Shown in pieces: positions 16,433 through 26,112 of a stretch of 64,000 bases of DNA. Location of the stretch: positions 1,054,001 through 1,118,000 of the forward strand of contig NZ_JAUHMF010000002.1 in assembly GCF_032334255.1 (NCBI RefSeq), read 5' to 3'. This DNA is from Thermanaerothrix solaris. Lineage in GTDB: Bacteria; Chloroflexota; Anaerolineae; Anaerolineales; Anaerolineaceae. The notes under the pieces are model-generated. The model worked only from the letters and a program-made list of their open reading frames with translations. It did not search any database and had not been told where the DNA came from. How positions within the stretch are numbered: position 1 is the first letter of the stretch; each line of letters opens with the position of its first letter. The position numbers and the translations under genes were made by a program.

Positions 16433-17473
16433 ATGACGCAGATGACTGAGCCTCAGATTCATCTTGTTTACGGTGAAGATTTGCCGGGGATGCAGGCTTA
16501 CCTGGAGGCGTTAGCTCACCGGATATTGGGTGAACAGGGGATGGGGGATTTTAATTTTGTCCGCCTAGATGCTCAGACTGACGATGAAGAACGTCTATAC
16601 GCCGAATGCATGACGTTACCCTTTTTTGGTGTGCAACGGCTGGTTGTTTATAGCAATCCCCTCCAACGCTTACGCTCATCTCAAGCCCAAAAGCGCTTTC
16701 TCGCTTTATTAGAGAGCCTTCCGGGCAGCACGTATCTGGTCATCTGGATCGAAGATCACTTGATTCCCAGTGGCAAGGATAAAGGGTGGTCAACGATGAA
16801 AAGTATTGGGAAGTGGCTATTAGAATGGGTGCATAAAAATAATGCGCGAGCAGTTGAGAAACCATTTCCTTTTCCGCCCCTGGCTCAAATGCCCACGTGG
16901 ATAGTTCAACATGCCCGGGCGCTAGGGGGAGTAGTTACCATCGGTGCTGCCAGATTATTGGCCAATTACGTTGGGAACGACACTCACTTGGCTCATCAAG
17001 AAATCCTCAAATTATTGACTTATGTGGATGATCGTCGTCCCGTTTCTGAGGATGATGTGCTTCTGCTCTCCGCGCCGATCGGACAAGCCAACGTGTTTGA
17101 AATGACAAACGCCGCTGCCCAGGGGAATGTTAAACAAGCCTTGCAGCAGTTGGAAATTCTGCTTGGCGAACAAGATCCAATTGGGTTATTGGCGTTGATC
17201 GTGCGTGAGTTTCGTTTGCTTTTGCTAACCCGCGAATTGATCGAAGCGGGTGAACGAGATGCCCAGGTTATCGGTGAACGGTTGAGGGTGCAAGACTTTA
17301 TTGCTCAGCGGTTGATAGAACGAGTACGCCGCTACACGTTGGCAGAACTCGAGGCCATCTATCAACGGCTATTTGAGACCGATTTAGCCATTAAGAGCGG
17401 AAACCTTGAACCCCGTTTAGCCATGGAGCAATTGGTTGTGGGGTTAGCACGACTCCAAGGTGTACGGTCTTGA
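16433..17473 (+). CDS. holA: DNA polymerase III delta subunit (HolA)
   Basis: 346 residues. Clamp-loader subunit that opens the beta clamp. The layout follows the family: an N-terminal RecA-like domain without a working P-loop (HLVYGEDLPGMQAYLEAL; 'TLPFFGVQRLVVYSNP'), a helical middle domain (VGNDTHLAHQEILKLLTYV) and the C-terminal collar domain (AIKSGNLEPRLAMEQLVVGLA). The ATG at 16433 has TAAGGA upstream. Confidence 0.9.
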   Translation: MTQMTEPQIHLVYGEDLPGMQAYLEALAHRILGEQGMGDFNFVRLDAQTDDEERLYAECMTLPFFGVQRLVVYSNPLQRLRSSQAQKRFLALLESLPGSTYLVIWIEDHLIPSGKDKGWSTMKSIGKWLLEWVHKNNARAVEKPFPFPPLAQMPTWIVQHARALGGVVTIGAARLLANYVGNDTHLAHQEILKLLTYVDDRRPVSEDDVLLLSAPIGQANVFEMTNAAAQGNVKQALQQLEILLGEQDPIGLLALIVREFRLLLLTRELIEAGERDAQVIGERLRVQDFIAQRLIERVRRYTLAELEAIYQRLFETDLAIKSGNLEPRLAMEQLVVGLARLQGVRS

Positions 17474-17488
17474 AAAGGGGAAAAGGAT

Positions 17489-18187
17489 GTGGAGAATTCA
17501 ACCGGTTATCGCATTCGTGATTTAGATGACCAGGAACGTCCGCGCGAACGTTTGGCGAAACTGGGGCCGGAAGCCCTAAGCACGTCGGAATTACTGGCCA
17601 TTCTCTTGCGGGTAGGCGTCCCAGGGGAAAATGCAGTTCAACTGGGAACGCGGTTGCTCCAGACGTTTGGGGGATTAAGCGGCTTGCATCGGGCTTCGTT
17701 TCATGAATTGCAATCTCAGCATGGTGTTGGTGTCGCTAAGGCGGCTCAAATCAAGGCGGCTATTGAGTTGGGGCGGCGGATGGTCGCCGCTGCGCCGGAA
17801 GAACGCCCAGCCATCCATAACCCGGCTGATGCGGCGGCATTAGTGCTCTATGAAATGTCTGCCTTAACCCAAGAGCATTTGTGGGTTATTCTGACCGACA
17901 CCCGTAACCATGTCTTGCATATCGAGAAGATGTATAAAGGGTCACTGAACGCCTCTACCGTACGTGTAGGCGAAGTTTTTCGTGCGGCCATACAGCGCAA
18001 TGCGGCGTCTATCCTGGTCGTGCACAATCATCCCAGCGGCGACCCGACCCCAAGCCAGGAAGATATTACTTTAACCCGGGCGTTGATCCAGGCGGGGCGC
18101 TTGCTGGATATCGAAGTGTTGGATCATCTCGTGATTGGTCAAGGTCGCTACGTCTCGCTCAAAGAGCGTGGTTTGGCTTTTGGCTGA
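17489..18187 (+). CDS. radC: RadC-family JAB-domain protein
   Basis: 232 residues, GTG start with GGGGAAAAGG upstream. An N-terminal helix-hairpin-helix segment (ELLAILLRVG, HGVGVAKAAQIKAAIELG) is followed by a JAMM/MPN+ metalloprotease-type domain with HNHPSGDPTPSQED carrying the His-x-His and Asp zinc ligands, and an upstream Glu. Despite the name, a DNA-repair role of RadC is unproven in the family. It is 15 nt after holA, so cotranscription is likely. Confidence 0.92.
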   Translation: MENSTGYRIRDLDDQERPRERLAKLGPEALSTSELLAILLRVGVPGENAVQLGTRLLQTFGGLSGLHRASFHELQSQHGVGVAKAAQIKAAIELGRRMVAAAPEERPAIHNPADAAALVLYEMSALTQEHLWVILTDTRNHVLHIEKMYKGSLNASTVRVGEVFRAAIQRNAASILVVHNHPSGDPTPSQEDITLTRALIQAGRLLDIEVLDHLVIGQGRYVSLKERGLAFG

Positions 18188-18203
18188 AGCCTTAACGTTG
18201 AGG

Positions 18204-18926
18204 TCATGGCTCTAAAGCGACATATAGACGCTTGTTGATTTTGCCTTTGCTTTTGTAATCTACGATGCGGATAGGGCCAACCTCGGCGGTATTACGTACA
18301 TGGGTACCACCATCTGCTTGGAGATCTAACCCCACAATTTCGACCGTCCGGATCTGGGTGATCTCCGGGGGAAGTAAGTTGATCTTGGTGCGGATAAGAT
18401 CCGGGATTTGGAAGGCTTCCTCGCGGGGTAAAATTGCTGTGCGCACCAAGCGTGCCGCTTGCACCTCACGGTTCACGCTTTCTTCGATCACCGCGACCAA
18501 ATCTTTGGTCAGGGATTCAAATTCGAAATCCATGCGCCCTTGAAGAGGCTCCATATCGCCACCGGTGACCAGCGCGCCATAATCGCGAAAAACCACACCA
18601 CACAAAATATGAAGTGCCGTATGGGTGCGCATGAGAGCGTAGCGGCGTTCCCAGTCAAGTTTGCCTCGGACAATCGTGCCCGGTTCTGGCAGGGGCGCAT
18701 CGGGAGGAAGGTGATGCCATAAACCTTCGGGGGCTTTGCGCAAGCGAACGACGGGAATCGTTGCACCGGCATACGTCAACCAGCCATTATCCGCCGGTTG
18801 ACCACCCCCACCGGGGTAAAAGGCACTGCGGTTGAGCAAAATGGCGTTGGAGGCTGGATCTAGGTTTAAAACGATGGCGTCGAATTCGTGTAGATAGGCA
18901 TCTTCAAGATATAGTAACGTGGTCAT
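18204..18926 (-). CDS. AlaX-type alanyl-tRNA editing protein
   Basis: 240 residues. Free-standing homologue of the AlaRS editing domain that removes Ser or Gly from mischarged tRNA-Ala. It has the N-terminal barrel signature AFYPGGGGQPAD, the zinc motif HTALHIL (HxxxH) and the second motif ADGGTHVRNTAEVG. In AlaRS that second motif starts with a Cys zinc ligand (CGGTH); here the position is Asp. Whether this is normal for the subfamily or a loss of one ligand cannot be decided here. The gene is divergent from tRNA-Met, with GGAG upstream of ATG 18926. Confidence 0.88.
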   Translation of the reverse strand: MTTLLYLEDAYLHEFDAIVLNLDPASNAILLNRSAFYPGGGGQPADNGWLTYAGATIPVVRLRKAPEGLWHHLPPDAPLPEPGTIVRGKLDWERRYALMRTHTALHILCGVVFRDYGALVTGGDMEPLQGRMDFEFESLTKDLVAVIEESVNREVQAARLVRTAILPREEAFQIPDLIRTKINLLPPEITQIRTVEIVGLDLQADGGTHVRNTAEVGPIRIVDYKSKGKINKRLYVALEP

Positions 18927-18972
18927 TGCTAAACTCCAGGGTAAGGTTTGGGAATTCTTGGCTCAACGCCGG

Positions 18973-19001
18973 TTGACAAAACAGCCTGCTCATAGTATTA
19001 T
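18973..19001 (+). promoter_or_regulatory. Promoter of tRNA-Met
   Basis: Perfect TTGACA (18973-18978), 17-bp spacer, TATTAT (18996-19001), 11 nt before the mature tRNA. Confidence 0.9.
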
Positions 19002-19012
19002 TTTGGCGCACT

Positions 19013-19084
19013 GGCGAGGTAGCTCAACGGAAGAGCAGCGGACTCATAAGCCGTTGGTTGTGGGTTCGAGTCCCACCCTCGCCA
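19013..19084 (+). tRNA. tRNA-Met (anticodon CAT)
   Basis: 72-nt cloverleaf: acceptor GGCGAGG/CCTCGCC, D arm GCTC/GAGC, anticodon loop CTCATAA (CAT at 19045-19047), T arm GTGGG-TTCGAGT-CCCAC, discriminator A, no encoded CCA. The acceptor starts with a standard G1-C72 pair, unlike initiator tRNA. A tRNA-Ile2 read by a lysidine-modified CAT anticodon cannot be excluded by eye. Confidence 0.93.
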
Positions 19085-19102
19085 CTGAATGTTTAAAAAG
19101 GG

Positions 19103-21226
19103 TTATGGGTTGTTATAATTTTTATTTTCATCTAATACAATGCGACAGTCCAGCACCAGTGCTCCTTGCCCCTTAGGCCGTACCAGCAGGGGGTTGATTT
19201 CGGCCTCTTGCAAGGCAGGAAAGTCCACTGCCAGATGGCTAAAGCGAAGAAGGATATCTACCAATGCGTCTAGATCGGCTTCCGGTTGACCACGGAAGCC
19301 GGCTAGAAGACGCCCGGCATGGGTTTCATTAATCATTTGCAACGCGTCCCCACGGGTCAATGGGGCGATCCGAAATGAAACGTCACGAAAGAGTTCAACG
19401 TAAATTCCCCCCAGGCCGAACATCATCAGCGGGCCAAAATTAGGATCGCGCCGCATCCCGATAATCACCTCATAACCCTGGGGTGCCATGGGTTCAACCA
19501 AAGCGCCGACCAACTCCGCCTGAGGTAGCCTTGCCCTGATGTGTGCCATCATTTCAGAGAAGGCGGCACGCACGTCCTCAGCGTTATTCAGGTTCAGGCG
19601 AATACCGCCAACATCCGATTTATGCAGGATGTGGGGCGACACGATTTTCAGCACCACCGGGTAACCCAGACGCTCGGCAATCTGAACCGCTTCTTGCGAG
19701 GAACGCGCCAGATCACCAGGAATAAGGGGAATTCCATAGGCATCTAAAATCGGGCGGGTTTCAAATTCACCCCAGACCAGCCGCTCACCCTGGGCTTTGA
19801 GTAACCTCTTCACCTCTTGAGGTTGGCAATCCTGAGGGCGCTGAGGGGTAAGAAGCGATTTTTGACGCCATTGGGCATAGTTGGCCATGGCCTCCAACAC
19901 GTAACCCGCCGATTCCGGGAAGGTGTACATAGGGATTCGCCCGTGATGTAAAACTTCGCGGGCTTGACCCACGCTATATTCGCCCATGAAGCAGGCCAGG
20001 ACTGGTTTGTCTGCCTGCGCTTGGGCGGTCTGGACGATGCGTTGGGCAACCTCCGCCGGATTGACCAGGGCTTGCGGCACCAATATGGTGAAAACAGCAT
20101 CCACGTTGGGGTCTTGCAAGGTGTGGGTCAGCGCAAAAGCGTAGTCTTGGGGCTCAGCGCCTCCCAGCATATCTACCGGATTATCCACCTGTGCCGCTGG
20201 ATTGAGGTGCTCGCGCAGAGTTTGGCGCGTTGTGGCACTTAGTGTGGCCAGAGTTAACCCATGGGCGGCAAGGCTATCCGAGGCTAGCGCCGCTGGGCCG
20301 CCGGCATTGGTAATGAGGGCGATGCGGCGACCTTGGGGCAAGGGTTGAGTATCTAAAGCCACAGCAATCTCAAAGAGTTCGGCCACAGTTTGGGCTTCAA
20401 TGACGCCACTTTGCACGAAGGCGGCATGGTAGGCTTCGTTAGCACCGGCAAGCGAGCCGGTGTGCGAGGAAACAGCGCGTGCACCGGCCTCTGTGCGCCC
20501 GGCCTTGAGCATCACAATGGGTTTATAGCGAGTGACCTCTCTGGCTACGTGGAGAAAGCGCTGGCCGTCACGAATTGATTCAACATAAGCCGTAATCACG
20601 CGGGTGTTGGGATCTACAGCAAAGTATTCAATGAGATCTGTCTCGGTAACATCCGCTTCGTTACCCAGGCTGGCAAATGCGGAAAAGCCGACCCCTTTAT
20701 CGCGTAGATAGTCAATAACACCACCGCCTACTGCACCAGATTGGGAAACAAAACTGATCCCGCCCCGCGCAGGAACCCCCTGGATGAAGGTGGTATTGAG
20801 GCCAGTGTAAAGATCAAGCGTCCCAACGCAATTGGGCCCAATAAGCCGCATGTAATGCTTACGAGCAATTTCCAGGCAGTGCTTTTCCAGGTCTGCGCCT
20901 TCGGGACCAACCTCTTTGAATCCGCCGGAGATGATAATGGCCGCACGGATTCCGCGTTCCCCGCAGGCTTCTAAGGCGTCAGGTACCAGCGGCGCAGGGA
21001 TGATGATGACGGCCAGATCTACCGGATCGGGCACCTGGCGGATGTCGGGATAACATGTCAATCCCAAGATGCGGGTACTTTTCGGGTTAACCGGATAGAC
21101 GGCACCTTGGTAGCCATAAGAGACCATGTTTTTTAAAATACCGTGGCTAAGTTTTGAGGGATTGTCAGAGGCACCAATAAGAGCCACACCCTTGGGGGCA
21201 AAAAAAGGACGCAAACTGGATGTCAT
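19103..21226 (-). CDS. Acyl-CoA synthetase (ADP-forming), fused alpha-beta subunits
   Basis: 707 residues from ATG 21226, chosen for GGAG 8 nt upstream over the TTG at 21232. It converts acetyl- or acyl-CoA, ADP and phosphate to acid, CoA and ATP, a substrate-level phosphorylation step common in fermenting anaerobes. It has an N-terminal CoA-binding Rossmann domain (VALIGASDNPSKLSHGI), a succinyl-CoA-ligase-like domain with the phospho-His in AVSSHTGSLAG, a second flavodoxin-like part, then an ATP-grasp C-terminal domain (YPVVLKIVSPHILHKSDVGG; EINPLLV). All parts of the fused form are present. Substrate range is unknown. Confidence 0.92.
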   Translation of the reverse strand: MTSSLRPFFAPKGVALIGASDNPSKLSHGILKNMVSYGYQGAVYPVNPKSTRILGLTCYPDIRQVPDPVDLAVIIIPAPLVPDALEACGERGIRAAIIISGGFKEVGPEGADLEKHCLEIARKHYMRLIGPNCVGTLDLYTGLNTTFIQGVPARGGISFVSQSGAVGGGVIDYLRDKGVGFSAFASLGNEADVTETDLIEYFAVDPNTRVITAYVESIRDGQRFLHVAREVTRYKPIVMLKAGRTEAGARAVSSHTGSLAGANEAYHAAFVQSGVIEAQTVAELFEIAVALDTQPLPQGRRIALITNAGGPAALASDSLAAHGLTLATLSATTRQTLREHLNPAAQVDNPVDMLGGAEPQDYAFALTHTLQDPNVDAVFTILVPQALVNPAEVAQRIVQTAQAQADKPVLACFMGEYSVGQAREVLHHGRIPMYTFPESAGYVLEAMANYAQWRQKSLLTPQRPQDCQPQEVKRLLKAQGERLVWGEFETRPILDAYGIPLIPGDLARSSQEAVQIAERLGYPVVLKIVSPHILHKSDVGGIRLNLNNAEDVRAAFSEMMAHIRARLPQAELVGALVEPMAPQGYEVIIGMRRDPNFGPLMMFGLGGIYVELFRDVSFRIAPLTRGDALQMINETHAGRLLAGFRGQPEADLDALVDILLRFSHLAVDFPALQEAEINPLLVRPKGQGALVLDCRIVLDENKNYNNP

Positions 21227-21336
21227 GACCAATCTCCACTTGGGGGATTTGAGGCTGTCCTAATTGTATCTGAGGTTGTCTTCGGCGTCCAAATCCACCA
21301 TCGGCGTTTATGTGGCTGTGTTAAAATTGCGGGGCA

Positions 21337-23073
21337 ATGACAAGACCCCAGATTTGTGTCAGAAATCTTCACTACGTTTATCGTGCCCCAAACGGCGAGA
21401 TTTGGCCGGCCTTACGAGGCGTTGATCTAGAGATAGAAGCCGGGGAATACAATGCTATCATTGGGGCGAACGGATCGGGTAAATCCACCTTGGTTCGTCA
21501 TTTTAATGCCCTGTTATTGCCCGAAAAGGGGGATGTGTGGGTAGAAGGAAGGAATACGCGGGACGTGACCGCACACCCGTTTATCCGCCAATCTGTGGGG
21601 ATGGTCTTCCAGTTTCCCGAAGATCAAATCGTTGCCAGTGTGGTGGAAGAGGACGTGGCGTTTGGGCTGGAAAACCTGGGATTGGCTGAGTCGGAGATAC
21701 GCCAGCGGGTAGCAGAGATGCTCCAGGTGTTGGGGCTGTGGGAACATCGGCAACGTCCGTCGCACTTGCTCTCAGCGGGACAGATCCAACGCTTAGCGTT
21801 AGCCGGGGTGCTGGTAGTACGCCCACGTTGTCTGGTTTTGGACGAAGCAACTACGATGCTGGATCCTCAAGGGCGGATGCGTTTGCTGGATTTGGTAGAA
21901 GCCCTCAATCGCGAGGGGATCACTTTGATCCACGTCACGCATCATATGGATGAAGCGGCACGTGCTCAGCGGGTGATTGTCATGCACCATGGTCGCATTG
22001 TTCTTGATGGCTCGCCCGAAACTGTGTTTGCCAATTCGGACCATCTTGAATCTCTGGGGCTCGAAATTCCACCCACTCTGCGCCTGGCTAAAAGGTTACA
22101 TTTAATCTATGCGGGTTTCCCCGCAAGGGCGCTTCAACCGGAAGATCTATTGAACAATATCCCACCTTTTCCGGGTGATGCGAAAGGAAATTCAATAAAT
22201 GTGAGTGAAAATGCTCGCAAGGTTGAATCAACTCTGATTGAGGTCAAGGGATTGGGCCATACCTACTTACAAGGCACTCCAATGGCTCATGTGGCATTAC
22301 AGGACGTGGATTTGCAGGTAGGTGAGGGTGAGGCCGTGGCCCTGATGGGTGCAACCGGTTCGGGTAAATCAACCTTGCTCCAGCATCTAAATGGGTTGCT
22401 TCTGCCACAGAAGGGAGAGGTGCGGGTGGGTCCATTTACCTTGCCGGCTAATCTTGATCTCCGTCACGTGCGGCAGTATGCCGGCCTATTGATGCAGAAT
22501 CCTGAAGTGCAATTTTTTGAAACCTATGTTGGGGATGAAGTCGCATTTGCCCCGCGCCAAATGGGGGTAAAGGATTTGCGCGAGCGCGTGCGATGGGCAT
22601 TAGGCATGGTAGGGCTGGATTTTGACACCTACAAAGACCGCCCGCTTTTCACGCTAAGTGGTGGTGAGCGGCGGAAAGTGGCATTGGCTTCGGTTTTGGC
22701 GATGCAGCCCAAGGTGTTGTTACTCGATGAACCCACAGCAGGGTTAGATCCGGCGTCTCGGCGCGGGCTTCTGCTAAGTTTGAATCAGTTAAGGGCCAAC
22801 GGGGTGACCCATGTGATTGCCACTCATCATTTGGATGATTTACTTCCCCTCATTGACCGAGTGGAGATTCTCGTAAAAGGCACTCATTGGGCGGGCGGTT
22901 TACCCCAGCAAGTTGTTGCTAATGGTCTGGCGCTACAGACCAGTGGTTTGGTGACTCCTTTGTTATTCCATGTGATACTCAGCCTGCGTCAAAAAGGTTG
23001 GCCGGTACCCTGGGTAAACCACGAGGCTCAATTGATCATGGCTGTGCAAATGGCCTTAGGGGTTGGTTCATGA
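21337..23073 (+). CDS. ECF transporter, fused tandem ATPases (EcfA-EcfA')
   Basis: 578 residues with two ABC ATPase halves. Half 1: Walker A GANGSGKST, Q-loop VFQFPEDQ, signature LSAGQ (not LSGGQ), Walker B LVLDEATTMLD. Half 2: Walker A GATGSGKST, Q-loop LMQNPEVQ, signature LSGGE, Walker B LLLDEPTAGLD. The 'P-E-x-Q' after the Q-loop is typical of energy-coupling-factor ATPases for vitamin or metal uptake. A TAAAAT box ends 9 nt before the ATG, so the mRNA may have almost no leader. It overlaps ecfT by 4 bp. Confidence 0.93.
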   Translation: MTRPQICVRNLHYVYRAPNGEIWPALRGVDLEIEAGEYNAIIGANGSGKSTLVRHFNALLLPEKGDVWVEGRNTRDVTAHPFIRQSVGMVFQFPEDQIVASVVEEDVAFGLENLGLAESEIRQRVAEMLQVLGLWEHRQRPSHLLSAGQIQRLALAGVLVVRPRCLVLDEATTMLDPQGRMRLLDLVEALNREGITLIHVTHHMDEAARAQRVIVMHHGRIVLDGSPETVFANSDHLESLGLEIPPTLRLAKRLHLIYAGFPARALQPEDLLNNIPPFPGDAKGNSINVSENARKVESTLIEVKGLGHTYLQGTPMAHVALQDVDLQVGEGEAVALMGATGSGKSTLLQHLNGLLLPQKGEVRVGPFTLPANLDLRHVRQYAGLLMQNPEVQFFETYVGDEVAFAPRQMGVKDLRERVRWALGMVGLDFDTYKDRPLFTLSGGERRKVALASVLAMQPKVLLLDEPTAGLDPASRRGLLLSLNQLRANGVTHVIATHHLDDLLPLIDRVEILVKGTHWAGGLPQQVVANGLALQTSGLVTPLLFHVILSLRQKGWPVPWVNHEAQLIMAVQMALGVGS

Positions 23074-23894
23074 GCGAGTCGTTTGAATATTTGCGTTTGA
23101 TCTCTTTGGGGCAGTATTTCCCTCTGGACACGGTAGTGCATCGCCGTGAACCACGAGTTAAGGTATTGGCCTTAACCGGCATTGTATTGGCAGTGGTGTT
23201 CAGCCTGCATTTGAGAGGGCTCATTCTGGCTTTGTTGGGGGCGCTTTTGATATTGCGTTTGGCGCGCGTTGGCTGGGGTTACGCATTACGGAGCCTGCTT
23301 TTGCCGCTTCCGTTTCTCCTCTTTTTGATGCTGATTCAGACTATTTGGGTGTCTTATCGTTTTGAAGGGAGCTGGGTGGTGCAGTGGGGATGGATGCGTA
23401 TTAGCCAGGGAGGTGTAATGGCCGGGTTGGTGTTAGGAACCCGGTTTGCAGTGTTATTGCTATGGCTACTCTTAGGCTCGTATTGTATTTCAAATACCGA
23501 GATGGTGCGGGCATTGCGTCAGTTGCTGTATCCGCTCAGGTTTATTGGCATACCTGCGCGTGATGTAGCCATGGCAGTTCAAATTGCATTGCGCTTTATT
23601 CCCTACCTGGCGATTATTCTTGAGCGAATCGCCAAAGCACAAGCCTCACGCGGGGCCATTTGGGGAAGCGGACGAGGTAGTTTGGTTGCGCGGGTGCGGC
23701 AGTTATATCCCCTGCTGATTCCGCTTTTTTTGCTGACTTTGCGCAAAGCCGAAACCTTGGCGCTGGCAATGGAAGCGCGGGGATATAGCAATCCTGCTGC
23801 AGAGCGCCCCCGCAGAGGGCATCCGTGGGCGACTGGGGACTGGTTGTTTCTGTTGATTGCAGTTGGGTTGGCAGGTGTAATCCTGCTTCTATAA
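23070..23894 (+). CDS. ecfT: ECF transporter transmembrane subunit EcfT
   Basis: 274 residues. Start ATG 23070 overlaps the ATPase stop (ATGA). About five membrane helices, with the cytoplasmic coupling motifs SRGA and ARGY (Ala-Arg-Gly type) that dock on the two ATPases. Its 3' end overlaps the S-component gene on the other strand by 6 bp. Confidence 0.92.
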   Translation: MSESFEYLRLISLGQYFPLDTVVHRREPRVKVLALTGIVLAVVFSLHLRGLILALLGALLILRLARVGWGYALRSLLLPLPFLLFLMLIQTIWVSYRFEGSWVVQWGWMRISQGGVMAGLVLGTRFAVLLLWLLLGSYCISNTEMVRALRQLLYPLRFIGIPARDVAMAVQIALRFIPYLAIILERIAKAQASRGAIWGSGRGSLVARVRQLYPLLIPLFLLTLRKAETLALAMEARGYSNPAAERPRRGHPWATGDWLFLLIAVGLAGVILLL

Positions 23895-24443
23895 GCGGGC
23901 TCCTTGGGCGCGGCGAGGTAGTTGGCGGTAGGCACTTACGACGGCCAGTGTGAGTAGCGCCGCTGCAATTGCTTCGGGAATTCCGTTTAATGCCACAATT
24001 GGCAGCATCGCTGGCCAGGGAAGAAGACCAAGCAGACCAATGGCACCGAGCACCAGGATGGTATTGGTCAGGCTACCTGCGATACCGCCCAAGAGCAAGG
24101 CGATTCCGGGCCACCGTTCCAAAGCACGCCAAACCAACCAGGCCACTGGCCCAATGAAGAGCCGCGGAATTACGGAGATAAGCGGGTTAGTGAACCAGAC
24201 ATCCGCGGGTCCGGTCGGGGCAATGGCAGCCTGAAGCATGCTAAAGGCGCCAAAAATAAATCCAATTCCCAAACCCACAACCGGACCTTCGAGGACGGCA
24301 CCAATAATGACCGGCACATGCATGATCGTCAGCGAGGCGCCGGTAAACCAGGGGATGAAGCCCAGGCGGGTTAAGCCCAGGAATATGGCAATCGCACCCA
24401 AAACACCGGTAACCACAACTTTACGGGTTCGTTCGTTTGGCAT
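23889..24443 (-). CDS. ECF transporter substrate-binding (S) component
   Basis: 184 residues, about six membrane helices, ATG 24443 with AAGGAG upstream. The 'GASLTIMHVPVIIGAVLEGPVVGLGIGFIFG' region is characteristic of the FolT/PanT-like S-component group, but the vitamin cannot be named from sequence. It is convergent with ecfT, so the energising module and the binding protein are on opposite strands and independently transcribed. No riboswitch was recognised in the leader (24444-24600). Confidence 0.85.
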   Translation of the reverse strand: MPNERTRKVVVTGVLGAIAIFLGLTRLGFIPWFTGASLTIMHVPVIIGAVLEGPVVGLGIGFIFGAFSMLQAAIAPTGPADVWFTNPLISVIPRLFIGPVAWLVWRALERWPGIALLLGGIAGSLTNTILVLGAIGLLGLLPWPAMLPIVALNGIPEAIAAALLTLAVVSAYRQLPRRAQGARL

Positions 24444-24602
24444 TGTTTACTCCTTATAGTTCAAGGGCTGGCACTATTTTACCTAACCCGTGTGGGTCAT
24501 AAAGGTTGCGCTGAAAATATCCCGCGCACTTACACCCAATGATACAACCTTTTGCTAAAATGAATCCATCCTGCCATTCCCGATGATAAGCGAGGTGTTT
24601 CT

Positions 24603-26033
24603 GTGTCCAACCCTCCCCATCCCCGCTGGTACGATTACATTCGATATAACTTGTATTGGTTTGCCCTCACCACACGCGGTCAAACGATATCACCGATTAT
24701 TGTCCCATTATTAGTGCAACAGTTTGTGGGGGAGGCTGCCAAGGGTACCTACCTGGGTGTTATCCGCTTATGGGCGTTGATGGTCGCCCTCCTAATCCAG
24801 GCACTGATGGGCATGCTTTCGGATCGAAGTGTTCATCCATGGGGAAGACGGCGCCCTTTCATCCTGGTGGGAACGGTAGGGGAAGTGATCGCGTTCATCC
24901 TAATTGGTGTCGCGGCAGGTTTGCATGGATTAGAGGGCTTTTGGGTGCTCTTTGGGCTGTATATTTTCTCAATGATCAGTTCGAATATTGCCCATGCGGC
25001 CACGCAAGGGCTGATCCCTGACCTGGTGCCCGAATCACTGCGGGGACGCTTCTCCGGGGTAAAGGCGTTTCTGGAACTGCCTTTGCCGCTCATCTTTGTT
25101 TCCTTCGTGGTAGCACGCTTGATCGGCAACGGAAATTTGTGGGGAGGCATTGGCGCCGTCATCGGTGTGCTAGTCGTTTGTGCAGGGGTTACCATGACTA
25201 TCCCCGAACGCCGTTTGATAAACCCACCCGCGCCGTTGGATTGGCGTCCATTCTTTCGTTTATTGCTAATGACAGCGTTGTTCACGGCCATTATCCTTGG
25301 GAGTGGATCGGTCATTCGGTGGGGAGTAGCGGTCACCCAACTCCTGACATTGGAATGGCGGCGCTGGCTAATAGGTGCTCTGGGTTTGTTGATGATCATG
25401 ATCGCGGTTGTGGGCGGTGTTTTGGGGAGTCTGCGCATAGGATTGGGTCGAGATTGGAAACTGGCACCGGGTTTTCCTTGGTGGGTGGTGAATCGTTTGG
25501 CTTATCTGGTGGGTTCAACCAATCTGGCCACTTTTCTTATTTATTATCTGCAAGAGCGGTTTGTGGACCTTCAAGGAGAGCGAGCAGCGGCACCGGCTGC
25601 CAGTATCGTGATGGTGGTGGGAATTTTCGTTTTGCTATCAACCCTTCCCAGTGGTTGGCTAAGCGACCGCTTTGGTAAACACCCCATTCTACTGCTGGCG
25701 GGGAGCATGGCGGCACTGGGAGCAGCGATTGTGGTGTTGGCGCCTGATTTAACCCTATTGCGAGTTGCCGGTGCCGTCTTAGGAGCTGCAACTGGCCTTT
25801 TTTATGCGGCGAACTGGGCTTTGGGAACCGAAATTGTTCCGGAAGAGCACGCCGGGCGGTTTTTGGGGCTTTCTAACCTGGCTGGGGCGGGAGCGGGGGC
25901 AATTGGGGCCTACATCGGTGGACCGATTGCCGATGCCGTGGGTTACACCCCACTGATGCTCATTTTTGGGGTTTTGTTTCTCTTCTCAAATCTGGCCTTG
26001 ATGGGTATTCCTTCCTCTCGTCGGCATCAATAA
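24603..26033 (+). CDS. MFS transporter (sugar-type, GPH/SUC-like)
   Basis: 476 residues, about 12 membrane segments, GTG start with GCGAGGTG upstream. Loop 2-3 carries SDRSVHPWGRRRPFI, matching the DR-x-G-RR motif of sucrose/GPH-like facilitators; the C-half repeats SDRFGKHP. The substrate is unknown. It is divergent from the ECF S-component. Confidence 0.82.
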   Translation: MSNPPHPRWYDYIRYNLYWFALTTRGQTISPIIVPLLVQQFVGEAAKGTYLGVIRLWALMVALLIQALMGMLSDRSVHPWGRRRPFILVGTVGEVIAFILIGVAAGLHGLEGFWVLFGLYIFSMISSNIAHAATQGLIPDLVPESLRGRFSGVKAFLELPLPLIFVSFVVARLIGNGNLWGGIGAVIGVLVVCAGVTMTIPERRLINPPAPLDWRPFFRLLLMTALFTAIILGSGSVIRWGVAVTQLLTLEWRRWLIGALGLLMIMIAVVGGVLGSLRIGLGRDWKLAPGFPWWVVNRLAYLVGSTNLATFLIYYLQERFVDLQGERAAAPAASIVMVVGIFVLLSTLPSGWLSDRFGKHPILLLAGSMAALGAAIVVLAPDLTLLRVAGAVLGAATGLFYAANWALGTEIVPEEHAGRFLGLSNLAGAGAGAIGAYIGGPIADAVGYTPLMLIFGVLFLFSNLALMGIPSSRRHQ

Positions 26034-26112
26034 GGGCTTCATGTGTAACCTTTGGGGACTATGTGCATCCAATTTATTAGAAAGAAAATTTTTAGGTTAT
26101 GGGAGGTAAGCC

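Noticed and set aside
24444..24602. Riboswitch upstream of the ECF S-component
   Set aside because: No TPP, cobalamin, FMN or THF-like conserved core was recognisable; the region is short and shared with the divergent MFS gene.
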